DNA of 64,000 nt from Coturnix japonica (GCF_001577835.2 NC_029543.1:1748199-1812198), one strand, 5' to 3'. Shown: positions 11,089-22,700, numbered from the stretch's first letter. Notes: generated by a model from the letters alone, not told the origin. Numbers and translations are program-made.

Positions 11089-13080
11089 CAAAGTCCTTTC
11101 CTATATATGATAATTTCTTCCTCCAGGGTCCCTTCCCAACCTGCAGTGCAGCCATGGTGATGCAGGCAGAGGTGATACAATGGGGATGGGTGCGAGATGC
11201 TCCCAATCCCACAGTGCAGAGGGCAGCAAGCCTGCTCGCCTTCCCTGCAGATGCTGCTTGTTGCTATGGGCATTGGAAGCAGATAGGGATTTGTTCTCAT
11301 GTTTCTGGAGCTCCCTCAGTTGGTTGGTGGTCTCTTGGCCCTGCTGTAACCCCTCTCCTCTCCCTGTTAGGCATAGGGATGTGATCCACCATTCTGCCTT
11401 TATGTGAGAGACACTGCCTCGAGCCCAGCGGTGGCGGAGCTGAGATTACTGGACCTGAATGAAGAATGCTTCTAATTCTGAAGGGCTGGTAAATCTACAG
11501 CATCGGTGATGGAGGTTGGAAAACCTTGAGTTAACATTGCCAAGTTTTGTTATTTTCTATGGAAATGCAACTTGAGCCTTTTTCTGTCAATCCCATTCAT
11601 CTGCTATGCGATGCCCTGAGCCTGGCCCCCATCAGCATCAGCCTTCTGCAGTGAGTTACACTTCAGGTTGATTAAACAGCAATGCCCCAAACTTACAGCA
11701 AAAGAACAGGCTCAGCTGCCCTTCCTCTGCAGCCCCAATGTTCACAGCAGCAGTTTGAGTGAGTTTATCAAGCTGATCTCGTTGCATTAGAGAAGCTGAA
11801 TGCATTAAACCACCGCTCGTCCTTTGGCCGTTACCTTTGCAAAGGAATCACTCTGGACTTTGGTTTTTATCCTTCCATTTGCACTTGAATTGCTGCTAAC
11901 ATCTTTGGTGGGCACCCAGCAAGCCCCCGTTCATTGGAGAACAGCTCTAAGTTTACTATGGTGTGTGCATTTCTGTATCTCTTTCATTTTTAAGTTAACA
12001 TTGCGATGTATTTATTTCAGTTCAGGTTGTGTTTAGCACTGGCTGATCTCTCCTCTGATGGATTATTTATTAAACTGCTGCATTCCTGTTGCGTTGAAGC
12101 TCTTCTGATCTGTTACAAGATGGATTCTGGGGGGCTTTTGGAGTCTGTGTGTGCTTTGGGTGGTGTTTGGACACTGGTTGGTACTGGAGTTATATGGATA
12201 CAGATATGGAGTAAATATCAGGCTCTGTATTGATCTCTATCTGTTCATTTTCACCTATATCTTCCAAACGTGTGTTCTAGAATGAAGAGTACATGAAACC
12301 AATTCACATTCAACCTGATGCTGGAACATCTGTCTGGGTTTTAATGGGAGCATTAGAACAGCACTATCTTCATGGCTCTCACTGCTTGGGTGCTTGAAGG
12401 TAAAACAGCCTGAGCTGAGCCCCTGCTGCTCTCCTTACTCATTCAATGAGATCTCCAGCCTGCATGTCCAGTGTAACATTTATGGTACCAGCTGTAGTTT
12501 GGGGGTTGTGCAAGCTGGGATGGCTGTCTGTAACTCAGCTCCATCCCTATGCACCAACATCCCCATGGGGGCTGTGGTATGTCAGCATCCCAGCCCTGCT
12601 GCCCTCATTTCCAGGCAGGCTTCATTTAGATCTTATCTTACTCGTTTAAGTGGGGTTTTCAGGATCATACTAATGTGAACAATGTAATCACAAGTAGTAT
12701 AAACAAATCCAAATCAGATCCTTTGATGGATGGCCAATCCTCTGTGATGAGCTGGAAATAGGAGCCCTGTATTATAAATGATGTTGCTTTTTGTATTTAT
12801 TTCCTTTGGACTTTTAAGCTTATTGTATTATTACGTTTTTCCTACTGTAATGTGAAGGGGGGAAAAAAAGACCTTCAGCTCATCTCAGCATCAGTGTATT
12901 GGATGGGAAAGGAAACTGTGTATGCTGCAAGTCCAACCTTGAACTTAAGCACTGATAGGGTGTTTTGTTTCTCCATTTCTGAGTTGCTTTAAGCCAATTT
13001 GGACTCTCAATCTGATGCTTAACAGTCAACATCAGAAGGGCTTTAAGCTTTGCCAGCTGCTTCAAGCGTGGTCTGTTGTA

Positions 13081-13140
13081 GTCATAGAATGGCTTGGGTT
13101 GGAAGGGACTTTGAGGTTGAAGTGCAGGCAGGGCTGCCAA
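13081..13140 (-). repeat. Short CR1 3' end remnant
   Basis: TCATAGAATGGCTTGGGTTG followed by GAAGGGACTTTGAGG is the reverse complement of the CR1 3' terminus. About 60 bases remain. Confidence 0.75.
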
Positions 13141-14479
13141 CTGATCAAGCGCTGGAATAGATGCATCACCTGTGTGCTATTCCAATGTATAAGGGAAAAA
13201 AATCCATTAAAGACTGAACAAACTGCAGCATGTGGGGTGATGGGATGCTCAGGGATGAAGGTTGATGAGCTGCTTGGTGGCTGCTCTGCCACAGGTGGCC
13301 AAAGGGAGATGAGTTTAGGGCATGGAGGTGCTTTGAGGTCTGAGCTGCGAGGCTGGGAATGAGGAGGAGATCCCAAGCTCACTGCTGGGAAGTGCTTGGC
13401 CCCATACAGAACCTTATCCCATAGAGGAGACATGGGCACTTCCGCACCAGGGCCAGGTCAGGGCCCCATAGACAGACTGCAGTGGCTGCTGGAAACTCCG
13501 GGAAGCGGCTCAGTTAACACAGGATGGACAGAACAAAACCCTGTAGCCATTAATCACCCTGATTTCAGCTGAACATGCACATTCAATTGGCAGTTGTTTA
13601 CAGAGCTCTTCCCCTGCCGTGTCTGATGGTTAATTACCTGGTGTCCCAAATGGAGCAGCACACCCCATACCCGGAGCTGCTTCACAGGAGTGTTCCTGGA
13701 TGGGAAGCAGCTCCTGATGGGAGGTGTGGGAGGAATCACATCCCTTCCCTCGACCCTTTGGTGGTTCCTTCCTTAGCCCAAGCACAATGATGGGGTATGA
13801 TGAGCCAGAATGGCCCCATCTATCTCCATAGAGCTGAGTGTATGTGATGCCAGATGTGAATGGCTCTGTGGCCATGGACAGGAGGATGCAGTTTGCCTTG
13901 GAGAGAAGGCAGAGTGTTGCATGGTGTGTGTTTGGTGCCCTAGGAAGCATCCCTGGGTGAGCTGGCAGGAGATAAAGGGGAGTCTGTCAGAGGAGGCAGC
14001 CTGCCCTCCTATTGCAGTTAATCTCTTAGCACAGAAGGATTTGAATCCCTGTGATTTAGGGAGATTCTTACTATCTGAATGATGTGGTACCCAGGCCAGA
14101 GGGAGCTGGGATATGGAACTAAGTCCTGACCTGAGTGGTGCTATCAGGGGGGGTGAGAGGTAATGAATGGGAGCCCTGCAGCCATGTGGGGACCCTATGG
14201 GGATCCCCATAGGCACAGAGCTGTGTGTCTGGGCAGGCACTGAACATGAAGTAAAATGGGAAACCCTTTCTGGAAATACCCCCCCCACTGATGGGAAGGT
14301 TGTGGGGCCCCCGGATGGTGCTCACAGGGGCGGATCTTACAGGGTGTTAAGAAGGGCTGAGAACAGGGCTGACGGCCAGAAGAGGAAAGCCCCGATCAAC
14401 AGCACTCACTCCAAGCAAGAGGAAAGGAAAGAAAATCACCATTTGCTGCTGCCCTGCCCATTCACCAGCTCTGTGGATG

Positions 14480-16639
14480 ATGGAATTGGCTCTTCTCCTC
14501 TTCATCAGCTTGCTGTGGGGCTGTAATGGTGAGTGCCTGATAGTTACCTATACTGTGTGGGTCTGGCTGTGCTGAGATCCCCATGCTTTTACTCTGTGTG
14601 CTGCTTTTGCTGCTCCTTCTCCTTGCTCCACAGCTCTGTGCCTATTGTGATGAAGCTGGCATGTGAGTGAATCTCCTTTGCTTTGCTTGTCTGGTGTTTG
14701 TCCCCTCTCTGATCCCTGCAGTTCCTTCACACAGGGAGGCCGACCAACAAGCTGGTGGTGGTGCCAAAGGAGCCGGTGGTGCAGTATGGAGATGCAGTGC
14801 AGCTGAACTGCTCACTGCCCTGCCCAGGCGGCACAGTGCAATGGAAGGGGCTGGACACCAACCTGGGCAGCATCGATACCTTCCTCACCCACAGCATCCT
14901 GAAGATTAGCAGTGCCAAATTGGCCACAGCGGGCACCAAGATCTGCTTGGGCACCTGCGGTGACAGCAGCTACCAGGAAACTGCCCAACTTCAGGTCTAC
15001 TGTAAGCATCCCCATCCCTTCACTTGGGGGCTCTCCTTGCAAAGGGGGATTCACAGCTTATCATGGCTGTTCCTCTTGTAGCTCTCCCAGAGATGCTGCA
15101 GCTCAGTGTGGACCAAGAACTGATACCAGGGCAGCCAGCCACCCTGCACTGCTCAGCCTTGCATGTATATCCCATCATTGGGATGAAGCTCACCTGGTAC
15201 CGGGAGGACAAATTGCTAATGGATGACTTTGAAGAAACAGAGACTGATGAGGGACTGTTTGATGTTGTGACCACAGTGCGGGTGCCGGGGGAGGACGTGG
15301 CAGAAGGGGAAGTGTTCAGATGTGAGCTGACGTTGATTATTGGCTCAAAGACCTTCACCCGCGTGGCATCCATTGCTGTGAGCAATAGGGGTGAGTACCA
15401 CTATGGATTGGGGCTGCTGTGCTTGTGTAGGGTGGGCAGACATGGCACCATCCACCTCTGAGGCTGCTTATGATCCTCTGTTTTCACAGCTGTTACAGAG
15501 CAACCAATGGCCACATCCACAGAGAGCCCCCACACCACAGTGACCACAACAGTGACCCACAGCATCACTGTGCCTGCAGCCAGCACATTGCCATCCCCAG
15601 AACCACAGGAGCCCAGCACAGCCCTGAATGCTGCTTCACAGAGACCCAAGACCCCCACAGAGTGGGCTGCTGCATCCAAACCCACCCTGCCTGAGCACCA
15701 TCAGGGCCCTGCATTGAGCACAGCATCACTGCATCTGGATAGGACCACAGCCACTGTGAGCACTGCAGCCACACAGGGACTGGCTATGGATGACAGCAGC
15801 CCAGGCTCCCATATAACAACACCCACTTGCAGCCTCCAGATCTGGTCTCTGCCTCCCAATGGGACACGAGGCAGAGCTCTACGCATTGGGTGCCAAGCAC
15901 ATTGTGCCCACAATGCCTCCGTCCATTGGCTTCATACCCCTGTGGCTTTGTCCCAGTACAGGGAGGAGGCAGTGGGCAGTGGTTCTACATTATGGTTGGA
16001 CCGGGCTGAGCCTCATCACCAAGGCTACTACCAGTGTATCCTGCTGGGCCGCCATGCACAAGCAGTCAGCATGGAGCTGGTGGTCTCTGATGGTGAGTAG
16101 TTGGGGGGGTCTGCAGCCCCTACCTTTCCCCTCTGCATGTATCCCTTTGGGGTCCGCTGTGGCCATGCTGGGTGTTACTGCAGCCTTCTGGTGTATTAGG
16201 GGAGCTGATAAACAGCAGAGTGACTTTATACAGGGGGAGGTAGGGAGAGCATGAGGGGGAATGGCTTTAAAGCAGAAAGAGAGGAATTTTAGGTGAGGTT
16301 TTAGGAAGAAATGCTTTAGCAAGAGGTGGTGAGACCCTGGAGGTGCCTGGATGGAGCCCTGGGTAGTGTAAGCTGGTGGGGGGCACCTAGACTATGGCAT
16401 AGAGGGGCTGTGAGGGCTCTTCTAACCTTACCATTATGTGATATGCTCAAACATGGGGAGCTGTGGGTGTGGGAGGTCGGCCTACAATCCCATATCCATC
16501 TTGTGTCTTTGCAGATACATCCAGCTCCATCCCCCCCATAGCCACAGGGACAGCGTTCTCACTCCTGGGGCTGATAGTGACCGGTGTCGTATCTCGTCGC
16601 CTATGGAAAAGATTGAAATCAAGCTACAATCTATCCTAA
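14480..16639 (+). CDS. MADCAM1: Mucosal addressin cell adhesion molecule 1, three-Ig form, 5 coding exons
   Basis: Exons: 14480-14528, 14735-15001, 15082-15390, 15490-16092, 16515-16639; 450 residues. Residues 1-16 form a signal peptide. Ig domain 1 is about 18-105 and carries the paired cysteines CSLPC and CLGTC, plus WKGLDTNLGS at 53-62, whose Leu-Asp-Thr matches the human alpha4beta7-integrin contact LDT. Ig domain 2 is in exon 3 and has a long acidic EETETDEG loop, as expected for the negatively charged ribbon of MAdCAM domain 2. Exon 4 encodes a Thr/Ser/Pro mucin stalk (about 209-315) and then a third Ig-like domain (about 318-405, ending in GYYQC). The membrane span is about 415-435, and a 15-residue basic tail ends in YNLS. 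The family works on endothelium as a lymphocyte homing receptor. Two ATGs are in tandem at 14477 and 14480; the second was taken. For exon 2 the AG at 14721 breaks frame, so the AG ending at 14734 was used. The gene lies directly before TPGS1, as in human. Confidence 0.9.
16209..16441 (+). repeat. Diverged CR1 LINE 3' fragment
   Basis: The order of landmarks is that of CR1: a GGGGGAATGGCTTTAAAGC stretch, GAGGAATTTTAGGTGAGGTT, GAAGAAATGCTTTAGCAAGA and a degraded GGCTGTGAGGGCTCTTCTAA tail ending in ATTATGTGAT. It is clearly more diverged than the other copies here and sits in the last intron of MADCAM1. Confidence 0.7.
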
Positions 16640-16965
16640 GAGTGGACGCTGCCTACAGCTGCCCTATTAATTCCCCATCAGCTCCTGCCATCCTTCCTTC
16701 TGCTGCTGGCCATGCAGGGAAGCTGGGTGCCTTATGAGCCAAGCAGCTTCATAGGAGCACCAGAACCAGCAGGTTGTGGGGTGTGCAATGACCCCAAGAA
16801 GAGCAGCTCCAGCCCAAGGGCTGCCAGGATGGAGCTGGATGGACTCCTTTACATTGGGTGGGCATAGAGAGCTCTGTCTGCATCATAGTGTGTGTGAACA
16901 GGGCTGGGATGGGACAGCTCAACCCATAGTTGATGATGCTGGTGCTTGACCGGTGAATGGGGCTG

Positions 16966-17069
16966 GGATGGATGGATGGATGGATGGATGGATGGATGAG
17001 TAGATAGATGGATGGATGATGGATGGAGGGGTGGGTGGATGGCTGGATGGCTGGATGATGGATGGATGG
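16966..17069 (+). repeat. GGAT tetranucleotide microsatellite
   Basis: About 100 bases of (GGAT)n contain GGCT, TAGA and GGGT variants. It lies in the MADCAM1 3' UTR or just beside it, before the polyadenylation signal. Confidence 0.95.
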
Positions 17070-17153
17070 GGCTGTGCAGCCCTTCAGGCTATAGGAACAG
17101 CTGTGGGTGATGGATGGACGCGTGTTGCTGGGTTGGGGTGCGGCATTACTCCC

Positions 17154-17159
17154 AATAAA
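17154..17159 (+). terminator. MADCAM1: Polyadenylation signal of MADCAM1
   Basis: AATAAA is followed 10 to 20 bases later by TTTATTTGTGTC. It lies 515 bases past the stop and only about 270 bases before the TPGS1 start codon, so the two genes are tightly spaced. Confidence 0.75.
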
Positions 17160-17220
17160 AGAGCTTTATTTGTGTCTATTCTCTGACTCAATCCCCACAC
17201 GCCTCCGGTCCCACAGCACA

Positions 17221-17424
17221 CCCACACTCAAGATGGCGGCCTCCAGCCTCGCCCAACGGCGGCTTTCTGCCCGCTGATTGGGCGTGAGGGACTATAATAG
17301 AGCGAGACCCCGCGGTTTTCTCGCCCGCTGATTGGCTGCCAGTCTTCAAGATGGCTACACAAGCGTTTCCCGCTTCAGCGGCGCACCAAGATGGCGGCGA
17401 CCCGCCTTTCCGCCTGCAGCCAAG
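17221..17424 (+). promoter_or_regulatory. TPGS1: TPGS1 promoter with repeated YY1-type sites
   Basis: Four AAGATGGC motifs, of which three extend to AAGATGGCGGC, occur near 17230, 17348, 17388 and 17422; the last contains the start codon. Two inverted CCAAT boxes (ATTGG at 17277 and 17331) and a CTATAATAG box near 17292 are also present. AAGATGGCGGC is the established YY1 consensus; actual binding is inferred. Confidence 0.7.
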
Positions 17425-18842
17425 ATGGCGGCGTACGAGAAGCGAAGGGCGGCGGCGGCCACCCCGAGCTCGAGCGGGATGGGAGACGAAGCAGAATTCC
17501 TGTTACAAGCCGATATCACCGCCATGGTGCGGGAAGCGCTGCTGAAAGTGCTGGAGGCGAGGCCTGAGGAGCCCGTTTCTTTTTTAGCCGATTATTTCGA
17601 GCGGTTGGTGCTGGGAGGATCCGGTACAACGGGAGAAGCGGCTGCGGAGCTGGCGGGGCCGATGCAGCGCCTGGGCCGGGCGCTGTGCTACGTACACCTG
17701 GCTCACCACTCCCATAGGTGAGAACGAGAGGCGGGTGGTGGACTACATATCCCAGCGTGCCCCGCGGTAGTGTTGCATCACACGCTTCCTGCCTTGCGCG
17801 CGGGGCATGCTGGGGGATGTAGTCCTAGCTGAGGTGTTGAGGTTGTGTTTGATGGGGGTATATAGTCCTAGCTGAGGTGTTACTGTGTTTGATGGGGGAT
17901 ATAGACCTAAATGAGGTATTGAGGTTGTGTTAATGGGGGATATAGACCTAAATGAGGTATTGAGGTTGTGTTTGATGAGGATATATAGTCCTAGCTGAGG
18001 TGTTGTTGTGTTTGATGGGGGATATAGTCCTAAATGAGGTATTGAGGTTGTGTTAATGGGGGATATAGACCTAGCTGAGGTGTTGGGGCTGTATTTAATG
18101 GGGGATGTAGTCCTAGCTGAGGTGGTGTTGTGTTAAATGGGGGATATAGTCCTAAATGAGGTATTGGGGTTGTGTTAATGGGGGATATATTCCTAGCTGA
18201 GGTGTTGTTGTGTTTGATGGGGATATATAGTCCTAGCTGAGGTGTTGTTGTGTTAATGGGGGATGTAGCCCTAGCTGAGGTGTCATTGTGTTTGCTGTAT
18301 CTTGCTGCAGGACGGCGTTCAACACCAACATCAGCACGGCCTACGAGGTGCTGGGATCCGGAGGGAGGAGGAAGATGCTGGGTGTGGATGGCCGGCTTTA
18401 CAGCGAGCTGCTACGGCGCATCTGTCAGCACGGGGATGCACCGCAGGACGTGGTTGCAGAGCTGCTGCATCGGGTGCAGTGCCGGGATCACGAGGCCGTG
18501 CCGTTTGATGTGTTCCGATACGGCGTGCTGAGCTGCTTCGTGCTGCTGGAGTTTGTGAGCAAGGCACGGATGCTGTATGACGTCCTGGATAACGGTGCTG
18601 GGGTGGCTGATAAGAGCGTGTGCCAGGCTGTGCTGTGTACGTTGGAGGAGGCGTTAGGAGCTGGTGGGCTCTCTGTGCCTGGCCGTTATCTAGAGGCAAG
18701 CTCAAGGTTGGGGCCGGATTGCTTAGCGTTGGCTATGGACCGGGCACTGCAGGAGAGGCAGCTCAGCAGCACTATGAGCAGAGAGGAATTCCTGAAGAAA
18801 GCCACGGCTTTATTTGTTGCGAAAGTGAAACCCGTTGAGTAA
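17425..18842 (+). CDS. TPGS1: Tubulin polyglutamylase complex subunit 1, 2 exons
   Basis: Exons: 17425-17717 and 18311-18842; 274 residues against 290 in human. TPGS1 is a non-catalytic subunit of the neuronal tubulin polyglutamylase complex (with TTLL1, TPGS2, LRRC49 and NICN1). The complex adds glutamate side chains to tubulin and acts at centrioles, axonemes and neurites. Matches to the human protein as I recall it include [10 protein letters not shown] at residues 36-45, then [44 protein letters not shown] and the end FVAKVKPVE. The N terminus has the usual helical dimerisation-like [10 protein letters not shown] motif (RIIa-type), which is an inference. The start MAAYEKRR aligns with human MAAVEKRR and was preferred over upstream non-ATG codons. 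The single intron is mostly tandem repeat. Confidence 0.94.
17813..18297 (+). repeat. 12-copy minisatellite filling the TPGS1 intron
   Basis: Twelve imperfect units of 38-42 bases start near 17813, 17855, 17893, 17935, 17977, 18017, 18058, 18100, 18139, 18180, 18219 and 18258. The unit begins GGGGGATATAG. Two subtypes mix: one with CCTAGCTGAGGTGTTG, one with CCTAAATGAGGTATTG. The array covers about 485 of 593 intron bases and ends about 13 bases before the splice acceptor. Confidence 0.95.
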
Positions 18843-19590
18843 CATCCAGGTGGGAGAGACGTTGGCTGGATACCCCTTATGTGCTTCAAACAGTGCTTTG
18901 TGTTGAGGACAAGGCTCTGCTCCCTGCTTTGAGGCTTAGGTGAGCCCTGATGATGAGAGATGCTGATTTCCACGCTCCATTTCTTGCTCCCTTGCCTCTA
19001 GAGCTCGATGTCCCCATATCCTGCTGTGCCTCTGCTGAATGTAGCCCCTCTATTCCTATCTGCCATCATTTATTAGGCCTTAAGTGGGAACTGGAAGGTG
19101 TAAGGCAGAGGGTTAGTAATTAAAACCAACACAGAGTTAATTAAGCACAGGTCTGGGTCTCCAGGTGTCCTGTGGTCTCATTGATGATGCTTTCAGGTTT
19201 TGCATTGAGGAGCAGCTTGTTGGTGCTGTAAAGCTGTTGGTAAGCAGCTGATCTCTTTCCTTGCTCTCTATGTCCCAAACCCCCTCCAGCTCTACAATCC
19301 AGGCTCCGCAGATGAAGGTTTGTAATTGAACGGTGATTTCTCCCAATGGAAACTGCTGACGTGGGACCATTTGAGCACCAAAAGACTATAAACGAGCTCC
19401 TATTCCTATAGAGGTCGCTTTGCTTTTTGTGGCGGGTCGAGTGTATTTATTCGGATTGATCTACTGTCAAACATTAAAGCCCTTTTTTCTTAGTTTCCAG
19501 TTTCTTTATTGCTTGCATCCAACGGCAGCAGCGTTCAGACTGGAGCCGGTTAAAGCAGCACAGAGCAACGTTAACCCACAACCCCACTCC
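18843..19590. other. TPGS1 3' UTR and short intergenic gap
   Basis: No further exon is seen. ATTAAA at 19119 and at 19473 are the only plausible polyadenylation hexamers for TPGS1; no AATAAA is present. The remainder is unremarkable unique sequence. Confidence 0.5.
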
Positions 19591-19760
19591 CCCATTGGCT
19601 GACAGCACAATGTGGGCGGATCCATCCTCATGCCCGCCCCTTCCCCTTAACAGCTGCCGCTGTGTTCTCCCTTCGTTCGCCCCCATCGCTCTCTCCTGAG
19701 GCCGCTGTCGGATCTACGCAAGTCCCCGGCTTCATTTGCGGCCTACTCTTTATCGTCTCG
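19591..19760 (+). promoter_or_regulatory. CDC34: CDC34 promoter and 5' UTR
   Basis: A moderately GC-rich stretch has an inverted CCAAT box (CCATTGGCTG at 19592-19601) and a GTGGGCGGATC GC-box-like site near 19613. It precedes ATG 19761. The transcription start is not visible. Confidence 0.55.
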
Positions 19761-22700
19761 ATGGCTCGGTCCGTCGTACCCAGCTCACAGAAGGCGTTGC
19801 TATTGGAACTCAAAGGGCTGCAGGAAGAACCAGTGGAAGGGTTTCGGGTCAATTTGGTGGACGAGGGGGATCTGTACAACTGGGAGGTGGCCATCTTTGG
19901 CCCCCCCAACACCTACTACGAGGGCGGGTACTTCAAGGTGAGCTGCTAAGGAGGGGGGAAACAAGGCAGTGTGTGAATGGGAGACCAGCGGGGGTGAAGC
20001 TGTGTTGGTAGGGAATGGTCGTTGTGTGGGTTTGAGTTGAGATGGGGGTTAGGAAAGGGGAAGGGCAGCGTGTTGTGTTGGTGGGATACGAGTGTGGGGG
20101 GAGTGAGGAGGGTCCAGGTGTGGGTTGTGGGGTGAGGGAGCAGCTGGGGGTGTCATAGGGCTGGTAATAGGGAGTGTGAGGGGTGCTGAGGAGTGGGGAA
20201 CTGGCTGGACTTGTTGCTGGGGCTTTCAGACATTGTGGCTTATGGAGCTGGGCTGCTTTGGGGGGTCTGGCAGGAGAAGCTGCCAGCAAAAAAAGGAGAT
20301 AAAGTGCAGGAGATAAAGTGCTGATGTTTGCTGCTAAACTGCACGGGGATCCTTGTGGAAAGGGGATTTGGGCACTCCCAGAGGCTGCTTCCCTCTTCCC
20401 CCCTCACCCTTTGCCTGTGGGTGTTGGAGATAGAGCTTGGGATTGTGTGTTCCCTCTACCAAAGGACCCCAGGGCATCACCACTGAGCCAGGAGGGAAGG
20501 GACAAAGGACTCTGTGCTGCTCTGTGTGGCTCAGTCAGTTTCAGTGCAGGGCAAATTATGTTGGTCTTTTTTGGGGTTTTTGAGTGCGTGGCATGACTGT
20601 GCTCAGTGCCTGAGAGAGGAATGTGTGTACATGTTCTTCCCAGCTGTTGTGCAACCCGTGTAGCTGTTTTTCTTCCTCTTCCTGCCTCCTCTGCTCGTGG
20701 TTGATTTGTCTCTTGCTCTGCTGGCAGGGTGGGGGTGTGCCCAGGTGAGTCACCCTGGTGGTCATCAAGTCTGATGCTCAGAGTGAGATATTCTCTCTTC
20801 ACTGACATATTTCCCCTATTGCCTTTGCCTGAGGCTCTGAACTCTCACATTTCAGCAGCCCATGCTCTTATTTTATGCTGGAGCATTCCCCGGCTCAATC
20901 CTGTTAAGTGCTGATGGAGGAGAGGCCTATATGAGATAGAAGGCTATGACAGCATGCACACATTCACATACAGCAAGGCACAGCTCCATCCAGAGCCCCC
21001 ATGGGGAGTGCTTTGCCTGTGGATGGTTTTGTTCTTCTCCTCGGACAACAAAGGGGATTATTCTGCCAAGTTCAGCTGTTTGGCCCCAGTGCAGCACAGG
21101 GCCTGGTGTTGTTTGTGGGGCTCTGTGTGCACACAAAATGTGTTTAACCCCAGCTTCCATTCTCGCTGCTTCTTTTTCCACCTTTCTGTGTTGCGTAGAG
21201 CAGAGCAAGCAGACGAAGGGCTGGAGGAGATGAGCTTAACGAGGCTCCTGTAACCTGCACTGATTGTGACAGAGGACCTGACCTCCTTTGTGAAGTGCCA
21301 TGGAGAGTGGCAGCAGATGGACCCGGGGTCAGATATGGGGCTGGGTAGTTGGGATGTGACCAGATGTCCGTCTGTGCTGATCTTTTAGTGACTGTTGGCT
21401 GGCAGCAGAGTTTGGCAGTGCTGTGTATTCACAAGGCTGTAATCCCAGAAGCAGCCAAAGCGTCTTTTGCAATGACTGCCCTGAACGGGGCCTGCACTGG
21501 GATATCGTAAGTCTTGTTCTATAGAGGATGAGAGCAATGATCCCCAATTACCACCACATTTATGTTGAGCGGAGCCATTTCAATGGCACTGTCATTTAAT
21601 GTAACTAACACCCAGGTTTTCAGCTGGGAATCATCAACTAATATTCAGGGTGCTTGTGTCCTGAAGCTGAATTTCATGTTGCTGTTATTTCTGATTGTTG
21701 GCTTCTCTTATAACAGCGACTAAACCTCAATCAGAACATTTGCTTTTAGAGCCTTGAAATGCCCTGAAAGCCCCAGATGTGTCTTTTACCCCATTCCATG
21801 GAGGATAAAGTCACCACCGTGCTCCTCTACACAGTATAGACCTGCTCAAAGGCCAGCAATGAGGCTTTTCTCTTGACCTGCCTTGATCAGTTCATTCATG
21901 CAGGAGAGCCTGATGGGTGTTTTGTTGTCTCTGCTGGCAATGGACGTGGGCCGCTGCGTGATCCTCATCCACGCTTATTTTTAGTGCCTTATCTATGCGG
22001 TATGGCTGGTTTCGACTCGGTCTCTTTTTTCACTGTTGACGAGCTATTTATAGAGGTTCAGTGTATTACTCAGAGCTCCAAACACCCGATGCCTCTTCCC
22101 TGTTAAGCTCTGAAGGGTAAACACTCTTCTTCCTTGTCTCTCAGTTGTAGCTGTGCCCCTTGTATCATGAACAGGAGAACAGCCTGGGGTTCCTAGTGCT
22201 GGTTGTGCTGCCTCAAGTCCCACTTACCCCCCTGCAAACATCTGCATCACTGCTGTTGATCACATAGAAGCTGTGTTGTTACCCACCATAGGTGAACCAG
22301 GTGGGATAGACCTGCACATCTGGGACCTGGTTGCAAAAGTAGGGAGGATGGGGAAGGCTGGAAGAGGTGGAATTAGTTTCTCAAGGGGTTTGGTAAGGAA
22401 AAACATCCGGGGAGTTGCCCATGGTGCCTGTTTGTTTGCCAAGCAGCTTGGTTGCTATTTCTGCTTTGGAACATGTGATCAGTGCTCTCCTCCGTCCCCT
22501 CCAGTCTGCAGACTCGTTCCAGGCCTTGCTTTGCCTTTGAGGTGAGGCAGTAATTCACCTCCCAGTGGCTTCCAGCCAGTGCAGAGACTGTATCTGCAAT
22601 GCAGGGGGGTTGACAGAGGCTTCTTTACCCTGGTGGTAGTCAGAGTTATGTGGCTTCTTTCCGTTCCTTTTCAGAAACCAACAGTGATGACTTCTTATCA

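Larger units (their letters stand above)
9157..14476. other. Intergenic stretch between the MFSD14-type gene and MADCAM1
   Basis: No exon, RNA gene or protein family is recognised in 5.3 kb. It holds an AT microsatellite near 11060, a short minus-strand CR1 end near 13100 and a TTTATT near 10855 that could end a minus-strand transcript. The part from 9.2 to about 12.9 kb may include long alternative 3' UTR of the MFSD14-type gene. The reading frames present are short, mutually overlapping and without family resemblance. Confidence 0.55.

Noticed and set aside
13773-14288. 171-codon minus-strand open frame upstream of MADCAM1
   Set aside because: It overlaps other frames of similar length on both strands, with low-complexity composition and no family match.
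14722-14734. First AG (ending 14721) as the acceptor of MADCAM1 exon 2
   Set aside because: It puts exon 1 and the Ig domain out of frame. The AG ending at 14734 keeps frame and gives a signal peptide directly before the Ig domain.
15024-15081. Extended start of the second MADCAM1 Ig exon upstream of 15082
   Set aside because: The open frame continues into the intron, but the AG at 15081 gives the right phase and the expected domain edge.
17332-17424. Earlier, non-ATG start for TPGS1
   Set aside because: The frame is open upstream, but MAAYEKRR at 17425 aligns with the human N terminus MAAVEKRR and has a good start context.
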